Shown piece after piece: positions 59,732 through 64,000 of a DNA stretch of 64,000 bases. The stretch's first letter is position 1; the number at the start of each line of letters is the position of its first letter. The DNA is taken from NCBI GenBank assembly GCA_047602055.1, contig JASGIG010000001.1:558001-622000 (forward strand). The letters run 5' to 3'. The translations under genes were made by a program, and so were the position numbers. The notes beneath the pieces were generated by a model that had not been told where the DNA came from, ran no database searches, and was given only the letters and a program-made list of their open reading frames with translations. The DNA comes from JAODBQ01 sp047602055 (GTDB lineage Bacteria; Actinomycetota; Acidimicrobiia; Acidimicrobiales; Ilumatobacteraceae).

Positions 59732-61081
59732 GTGGTGACCGATCCGTTCGTCGGCGGGTTGACGGCGATCGTCGGGCCGGCCGCGGTGGTCACCGACCCT
59801 CAGGTGCGTGCCGGCTACGAGGTCGACTGGACCGGCCGCTACCGAGGCTCGGCTCGCTGCGTGATCCGGCCGCACACGGTCCACGAGGTGGTCGGGGTCG
59901 TCCGTGCCTGCGCCGCCGCGGGCGTGGCGATCGTCCCACAGGGCGGCAACACCGGCCTCGTCGGCGGGAGCGTGCCGCATGCCGGATCACCCGTCGTGCT
60001 GTCGCTGCGCGGCCTGACCCGCCTCGACCCCGTCGACGTGCCGGCGGCACAGGTCACCGCCGGCGCCGGTGTGACGATCGAAGCGCTGCAGAAACACGCC
60101 CGCTCGGTGGGGTTGGACTTCGGCGTCGACTGGGGAGCGCGGGCCAGCGCCACCGTCGGCGGGGCGGTGGCGACGAACGCCGGCGGCTCGCGGGTCGTGC
60201 GCTTCGGGACGATGCGCTCGCAGGTCATGGGCGTCCAGGCCGTGCTCGCCGACGGCTCGGTGGTCGACGACCTGCGCGGGCTGCCGAAGGAGACGGTCGG
60301 GCCGCACCTGCCGAGCGTGCTGTGCGGCAGCGAGGGGACGCTGGCCGTGATCACCGCGGCGCGCCTGCGCCTCGTCCCGAGGTTCGCCCATCACGTCGCC
60401 GCGCTGGTGGTGCTCGATTCGCTCGACGAGGCGCCGGCGCTGCTCACCGCGCTGCGCACGCTCGGGGATCTCGACGCGGTCGAGGTGATCCTCGGACCGG
60501 CGGCCGAGCTGGTCACCGAACTGACCGGGTTGCACCTGCCACTCGAGGTCCCCGGCGGTGGGGCGGCCGTGATCGTCGACTGCGCCGGCTGGTCCGATCC
60601 GACCGACACGCTCGCCGCCGCGGTCGGCGCGCGCCGCGGCGTGCTCGCCGATGGCGCCCAGCGCCTGCGCCTGTTCGAGATCCGCGACCACATCACGACG
60701 TCGATCAACGAGCGCGGCGTGCCGCTCAAGCTCGACGTCGCCGTACCGATCCAGCGGCTCGCCGAGACCGTCGCGCTCACCGAGGCGGCGCTGGCCCGTC
60801 ACGCCCCGGCGGCACGGCTGTTCGCGTTCGGCCATCTCGCCGAGGGCAACCTGCACCTCAACGTCCTCGGCGCCGGCGAGGCCGCTACGGCGATCAGCAC
60901 CGACGTGCTCGGCGCCGTCGTCGAGATGGGCGGGACGATCAGCGCCGAGCACGGTGTCGGCGTCGCCAAGGTCGCCTGGCTCGACCAGGTCAAGGGCCCC
61001 GGCTCGGCCCACGCCCTACGAGCCATCAAGCACGCCCTCGACCCCGACGGCCTCCTCAACCCCGGCGTGCTCTTTGCGTAG
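59732..61081 (+). CDS. FAD-linked oxidase (GlcD / D-2-hydroxyglutarate dehydrogenase type)
   Basis: This 449-residue VAO-family flavoprotein has the FAD-binding PCMH domain with VPQGGNTGLVGGSVPHAGSP and VDWGARASATVGGAVATNAG. The C-terminal FAD-oxidase domain has FAFGHLAEGNLHLNVLG (metal His) and GGTISAEHGVGVAK. It oxidises 2-hydroxy acids such as glycolate, D-lactate or D-2-hydroxyglutarate; the substrate is not resolvable. The start is GTG 59732 or 59735. A nested palindrome follows its stop. Confidence 0.9.
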   Translation: MVTDPFVGGLTAIVGPAAVVTDPQVRAGYEVDWTGRYRGSARCVIRPHTVHEVVGVVRACAAAGVAIVPQGGNTGLVGGSVPHAGSPVVLSLRGLTRLDPVDVPAAQVTAGAGVTIEALQKHARSVGLDFGVDWGARASATVGGAVATNAGGSRVVRFGTMRSQVMGVQAVLADGSVVDDLRGLPKETVGPHLPSVLCGSEGTLAVITAARLRLVPRFAHHVAALVVLDSLDEAPALLTALRTLGDLDAVEVILGPAAELVTELTGLHLPLEVPGGGAAVIVDCAGWSDPTDTLAAAVGARRGVLADGAQRLRLFEIRDHITTSINERGVPLKLDVAVPIQRLAETVALTEAALARHAPAARLFAFGHLAEGNLHLNVLGAGEAATAISTDVLGAVVEMGGTISAEHGVGVAKVAWLDQVKGPGSAHALRAIKHALDPDGLLNPGVLFA

Positions 61082-61088
61082 ACCAGTG

Positions 61089-61189
61089 TTGGAGTGCCAG
61101 CCGCGCGCTCGGAGTGTCACATGTGCGACGGAGTGGATCTCGCGCCCCCGTCGCGCAGCTGGCACTCCATCGCGCGGCTGACACTCCAA
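61089..61189 (+). repeat. Nested-palindrome element (B/C family), copy 3, 101 nt
   Basis: The outer arms TTGGAGTGCCAGCCGCGCG (61089-61107) and CGCGCGGCTGACACTCCAA (61171-61189) have one mismatch. The inner arms GGAGTGTCACATG... (61111-61131) and ...GCTGGCACTCC (61148-61168) pair with about four mismatches. The core CGCGCCCCCGTCGCGCAGC matches the copy at 32690-32791. It lies between convergent genes. Confidence 0.8.
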
Positions 61190-61208
61190 GGCGCGGCTGG
61201 GCGGCGAG

Positions 61209-61763
61209 TCAGGCTCTGCGGGCTTCGGCAGCGTCGAGGTCGGACTTGGTCAGGAGGGCGCGCATCGACAGGCCGTGCTCGGCGAGGGCGGCACCGTTGT
61301 CGGGGCTGCGGTCGATGACGCAGACGACGTGCTCGACGATCGCGCCGAGGGCGCGCAGGTCGTCGGCGGAGATGATCACCTGCCCGCCGGTGGTGATCAC
61401 GTCCTCGATCACCGTCACGCGCCGGCCGGCGACGTCGCTGCCCTCGGCGAGGCGGGCCGTGCCGTACGGCTTGGCCTGCTTGCGGACGAACGCCGCCGGC
61501 AGGCCGGTGCGCAGGCTCAGCGCGGTAGCGATCGGCACGCCACCGAGCTCCAGCCCGGCGAGCACCTCGGTCCCCGCCGGCAGCAGCGGCACCAGCCCGG
61601 CAGCGATCTCGTCGAGCAGCAACGGATCGGCCTCGAAGCGGTACTTGTCGAAGTACTCGCTGGCGATCTGACCGCTGCGCAACGTGAACGTGCCCGTCAG
61701 ACGGGCGATCGCGTTGATCCGGTCGGCGAGGTCAGCAAGGTCGACGGCGTCAGGCGCGGGCAT
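61209..61763 (-). CDS. pyrE: Orotate phosphoribosyltransferase
   Basis: The protein is 184 residues. The PRPP site is VTVIEDVITTGGQVIISADD, and substrate regions are GTFTLRSGQIASEYFDKYRF and AAFVRKQAKPYGTARLAEG. It makes orotidine 5'-phosphate in pyrimidine synthesis. The start ATG 61763 lies 14 nt inside the end of the upstream TetR gene. Confidence 0.94.
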   Translation of the reverse strand: MPAPDAVDLADLADRINAIARLTGTFTLRSGQIASEYFDKYRFEADPLLLDEIAAGLVPLLPAGTEVLAGLELGGVPIATALSLRTGLPAAFVRKQAKPYGTARLAEGSDVAGRRVTVIEDVITTGGQVIISADDLRALGAIVEHVVCVIDRSPDNGAALAEHGLSMRALLTKSDLDAAEARRA

Positions 61764-62472
61764 GCCGGGCAGTCTGCTTGCCGGTCGCACCGCCATCAAC
61801 CGCGCGGGTGCCGGCGCGCCGTTCGGGTGCAGTGACTGCAGCGGGTTCGGGCAGGACGGCATCCGCCGGGATCTCCTCGGGCAGCTCGAACGGCGAGCAC
61901 AGCATCGCCTTGAGCAGCGCGTAGCTCGACGTCACGGGATCGATGCCGTCCGTGCTCCAGGCGATCAGCGCAGCACGAACGACGCCGATCGTCGCGTTCG
62001 CCACCGCCTCGGCACGCAGCCGCGCCGGCGCCGACGACCCCCAGCACTCGACGAGGTACTCGATGATCACCCGCTCGTAGTCACGGTCGGTCCGGGCGTC
62101 CTCGTCCTGCAGGGCCGACACCGAGCCGAGCAGCCCGTAGCGGATCCGCCGTGCCGGCGTGTGCTGGTTCAGCCCGCCGCTCATCGTCAGGACCAGGTGG
62201 GGCAAGGGGTTGGCGTGGACATCACCGCGGCCGAGCCGGGTCCGGAACGACTCGACGCGCTCGGCGTGGTCCGGGAAGGCGGCAGCCGCCTTCGTCGCGA
62301 AGTGCAGGAAGAACGTGCGCTGGCTGACCCCGGCGGCGACGACGATCTGCTCGACGGTGGTGTCGTCGAAGCCCTGCTCGGCGAACAGGCGCAGGGCGTG
62401 GTCGGCCAGGTTCTGGCGGGTGCGCATGCGCTGCAGCTGACGCTGGTTCACCGCTCCGACCTCCACGCTCAC
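61750..62472 (-). CDS. TetR-family regulator
   Basis: The protein is 240 residues. The N-terminal HTH is MRTRQNLADHALRLFAEQGF, then DDTTVEQIVVAAGVSQRTFF and LHFATKAAAAFPDH. The C-terminal domain is of the TetR_C type with an Ala/Pro-rich end. It overlaps pyrE and is divergent from the solute-binding protein gene, with a TGCACCC-n8-GGGTGCA dyad between. GTG 62472. Confidence 0.9.
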   Translation of the reverse strand: MSVEVGAVNQRQLQRMRTRQNLADHALRLFAEQGFDDTTVEQIVVAAGVSQRTFFLHFATKAAAAFPDHAERVESFRTRLGRGDVHANPLPHLVLTMSGGLNQHTPARRIRYGLLGSVSALQDEDARTDRDYERVIIEYLVECWGSSAPARLRAEAVANATIGVVRAALIAWSTDGIDPVTSSYALLKAMLCSPFELPEEIPADAVLPEPAAVTAPERRAGTRAVDGGATGKQTARHARA

Positions 62473-62531
62473 GTGACCGCGCCGTCAACAGTACGCGCGA
62501 AGCTTGACGTGCGGCGCCGAGCGCTGTCTAC

Positions 62532-62553
62532 TGCACCCACTGCACCGGGTGCA
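62532..62553. promoter_or_regulatory. Candidate operator between TetR and solute-binding protein genes
   Basis: The arms TGCACCC (62532-62538) and GGGTGCA (62547-62553) form a 7-bp dyad with an 8-nt centre. It lies 19 nt upstream of the solute-binding protein start and 60 nt from the TetR start. Confidence 0.55.
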
Positions 62554-62571
62554 TCGAGGGGGAGGGACAAG

Positions 62572-64000
62572 ATGACTGCTCATCGACTTCGGTCGTGGCG
62601 GGCGGCAGCGGCGATCGGCATGAGTGCGGTCGTGCTGCTGGCGGCCTGCAGCAGCGACAAGGGATCGAGCTCCACACAGCCGGCCGGTGCGACGACGACC
62701 TCTGGCGGCACGGGTAGCACCCCGGCCGGCGACGGGGAGATGAGCGACAAGCCGCTGGTCATCGCCCGGTCGATGGACGTCAACTCGCTCGACCCGCAAC
62801 GGGCGTACTGCGACACCTGCCAGATCTTCATGACCGCGGTGTACGAGACGCTGATCGGCCTCGACCAGGACAACAAGACGCTGATCCCCCGACTGGCCAC
62901 GAAGTGGTCGGCCAACGACGACCTCACCGAGTACACGTTCGACCTCGACCCGAACGCCAAGTTCGCCGACGGCACCCAGGTCACCAGCGCCGACGTCAAG
63001 TTCTCGTGGGAGCGCCTGCAGGGCCTGAAGGCCTCCAGCTCGTACCTGGTGAGCCTGATCAAGTCGATCGACGCGTCCGACCCGGCCGTCGTCAAGGTCA
63101 CCCTGAGCCAGTCGAACTCGGCGTTCCTCGCCCAGGTCAACGCCCCGTACCTCGGCATCGTCAACAGCAAGGCGGCCCAGGCCCAGGGCGCGACGACCGA
63201 TCCGGCGACCGACAAGGCGGAGTCCTGGTTCCTGTCGAACTCCGCCGGGAGCGGGGCGTTCGAGCTGGAGTCGTACACCGAGGGCAGCGAGCTGCGGTTC
63301 AAGGCCAACCCCAACTACTGGGGCGCGAACAAGCCGAAGTTCCCCGAGGTGATCGTCAAGCAGACCGAGACCGCGGTCACCCAGCGCCAGCAGCTCGAGC
63401 AGGGCGCCGTCGACATCGCCATGCAGATCTCGGCCGACACCGCCTCGGGGATGTCCGGCGGCGACGTCGTCGTCCAGCCGGTGCCGAGCTTCAACTTCGT
63501 CTACATGGCGTTGAGCCCCGGGGCCGACGGCGGCGCCGACCTGACGCCGGACGTGCGCCAGGCGATCCGAGACGCGCTCGACTACCAGCACCTCGTCGAG
63601 GTCACCGTCGGCGGCGAGGGGCGGGCGCAGCCGTCGCCGATCCCCAACGGCTTCGCCGGCACCGACGGCCTGGCCGCCCCGGCGCAGAACCTCGACGAGG
63701 CCAAGCGACTGCTCGCCGGCAAGACCTACACGTTCGACGCGACGTACCCGTCGATCAACGTCTACGGCGTCGACTTCTCGACGGCGATGCAGGAGATCCA
63801 GACCGAGCTGAAGGCCGTCGGCATCACGCTCAACCTGAACCCGATCGAGATCTCCGTGTGGGTCGACAAGATCAGCTCCGACGGCATCCCGGTGACGATG
63901 CTGTACTTCGCCCCCGACCACACCGACTCCAGCCAGTACGTGCAGTACTTCGGCATGGTCACCGACTCGCAGTGGTCGACCTGGGGGCGGGTGCCGGTGG
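62572..64000 (+). CDS. Family 5 (peptide/nickel-type) ABC substrate-binding lipoprotein, partial
   Basis: The signal AAAIGMSAVVLLAACSSDKG (lipobox LAAC) precedes a family 5 solute-binding domain: LVIARSMDVNSLDPQRAYCD, ETLIGLDQDNKTLIPRLATK and WSANDDLTEYTFDLDPNAKF, ADGTQVTSADVKFSWERL. The frame stays open past the last base, so the 3' end is outside the window after 476 codons. It probably delivers oligopeptides or similar ligands to permeases encoded beyond. ATG 62572 follows GGGGGAGGGA. It is divergent from TetR. Confidence 0.92.
   Translation, partial: MTAHRLRSWRAAAAIGMSAVVLLAACSSDKGSSSTQPAGATTTSGGTGSTPAGDGEMSDKPLVIARSMDVNSLDPQRAYCDTCQIFMTAVYETLIGLDQDNKTLIPRLATKWSANDDLTEYTFDLDPNAKFADGTQVTSADVKFSWERLQGLKASSSYLVSLIKSIDASDPAVVKVTLSQSNSAFLAQVNAPYLGIVNSKAAQAQGATTDPATDKAESWFLSNSAGSGAFELESYTEGSELRFKANPNYWGANKPKFPEVIVKQTETAVTQRQQLEQGAVDIAMQISADTASGMSGGDVVVQPVPSFNFVYMALSPGADGGADLTPDVRQAIRDALDYQHLVEVTVGGEGRAQPSPIPNGFAGTDGLAAPAQNLDEAKRLLAGKTYTFDATYPSINVYGVDFSTAMQEIQTELKAVGITLNLNPIEISVWVDKISSDGIPVTMLYFAPDHTDSSQYVQYFGMVTDSQWSTWGRVPV

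Noticed and set aside
59674..61671. 665-codon plus-strand frame overlapping the FAD oxidase gene
   Set aside because: It is a frame shadow in high-GC DNA, Arg/Gly-rich. The GlcD-type protein in the other frame is complete with all motifs.
1..64000. CRISPR array, prophage, complete insertion sequence or rRNA operon
   Set aside because: No regularly spaced repeat-spacer pattern, transposase, integrase, phage structural gene or rRNA signature was seen on either strand.

Overview
The window is about 70% G+C, with many GTG starts and densely packed, often overlapping genes. A WhiB regulator, a GlnR-like OmpR-family regulator beside two glutamine synthetases, oligoribonuclease, a ClpS-DUF2017 pair, a Glu-Asp-Phe tRNA cluster and a caa3-type cytochrome oxidase operon all indicate an actinomycete. 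The class Acidimicrobiia (Ilumatobacter-like) is my best guess, but this is an inference from gene content, not a phylogeny. Five otherwise convincing genes carry single-base frameshifts, mostly in short G/C runs, so the sequence may be a draft or metagenome assembly with indel errors.

Layout. 0-6.3 kb: a double-domain CoA transferase, a LarA-like nickel-pincer racemase/epimerase and a PdxA2 + four-carbon-acid-sugar kinase pair, which together look like hydroxy-acid or sugar-acid catabolism. 6.3-12.7 kb: a phosphotransferase, a MazG-like protein, and the aspartate-family genes asd and lysC around a methyltransferase, then an MFS transporter. 12.8-16.1 kb: nitrogen assimilation (glnII, a class I glutamine synthetase and a GlnR-like regulator) with a four-half-site GlnR-box-like array upstream of glnII. 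16.1-17.8 kb: a decayed stretch with a MerR stub behind an intact-looking MerR operator and a broken MazF-type toxin-antitoxin pair. 17.8-25.2 kb: 8-oxoguanine deaminase, RidA, a Tat lipoprotein, ErpA/IscA and Mrp (Fe-S assembly), a Rieske oxygenase, NUDIX and oligoribonuclease. 25.2-37.6 kb: WhiB behind a short ORF and a strong terminator, a TlpA/CcdA thiol-redox pair, MMPL/TetR, a DUF559 gene between inverted copies of a 102-nt palindromic element, pdxH-serS, and MarR/ABC export genes.

37.7-47.6 kb holds the aa3/caa3 oxidase operon (ctaG-F-E-D-C, a membrane protein, then a divergent subunit III-like and subunit I-like pair that lack the canonical histidines, and ctaB). 47.6-64 kb: clpS-DUF2017, a DUF5615-type toxin-antitoxin, an OpuC-type osmolyte ABC transporter, DegV, a thioesterase, three tRNAs, a CBS protein, EngB, a membrane-tethered ECF sigma factor, a GlcD-like oxidase, pyrE, and a TetR divergent from a family-5 solute-binding protein that runs off the end.

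The least ordinary content is intergenic. An approximately 80-nt repeat occurs six times, each time 1-10 nt after the stop codon of a same-strand gene, with one compensatory change in its hairpin. A separate 101-102-nt nested-palindrome family has three copies whose arm sequences differ between loci while staying self-complementary and sharing a CGCGCCCCCGT-like core. The ligand-less oxidase-like module inside the cox operon is the most interesting protein-level observation.
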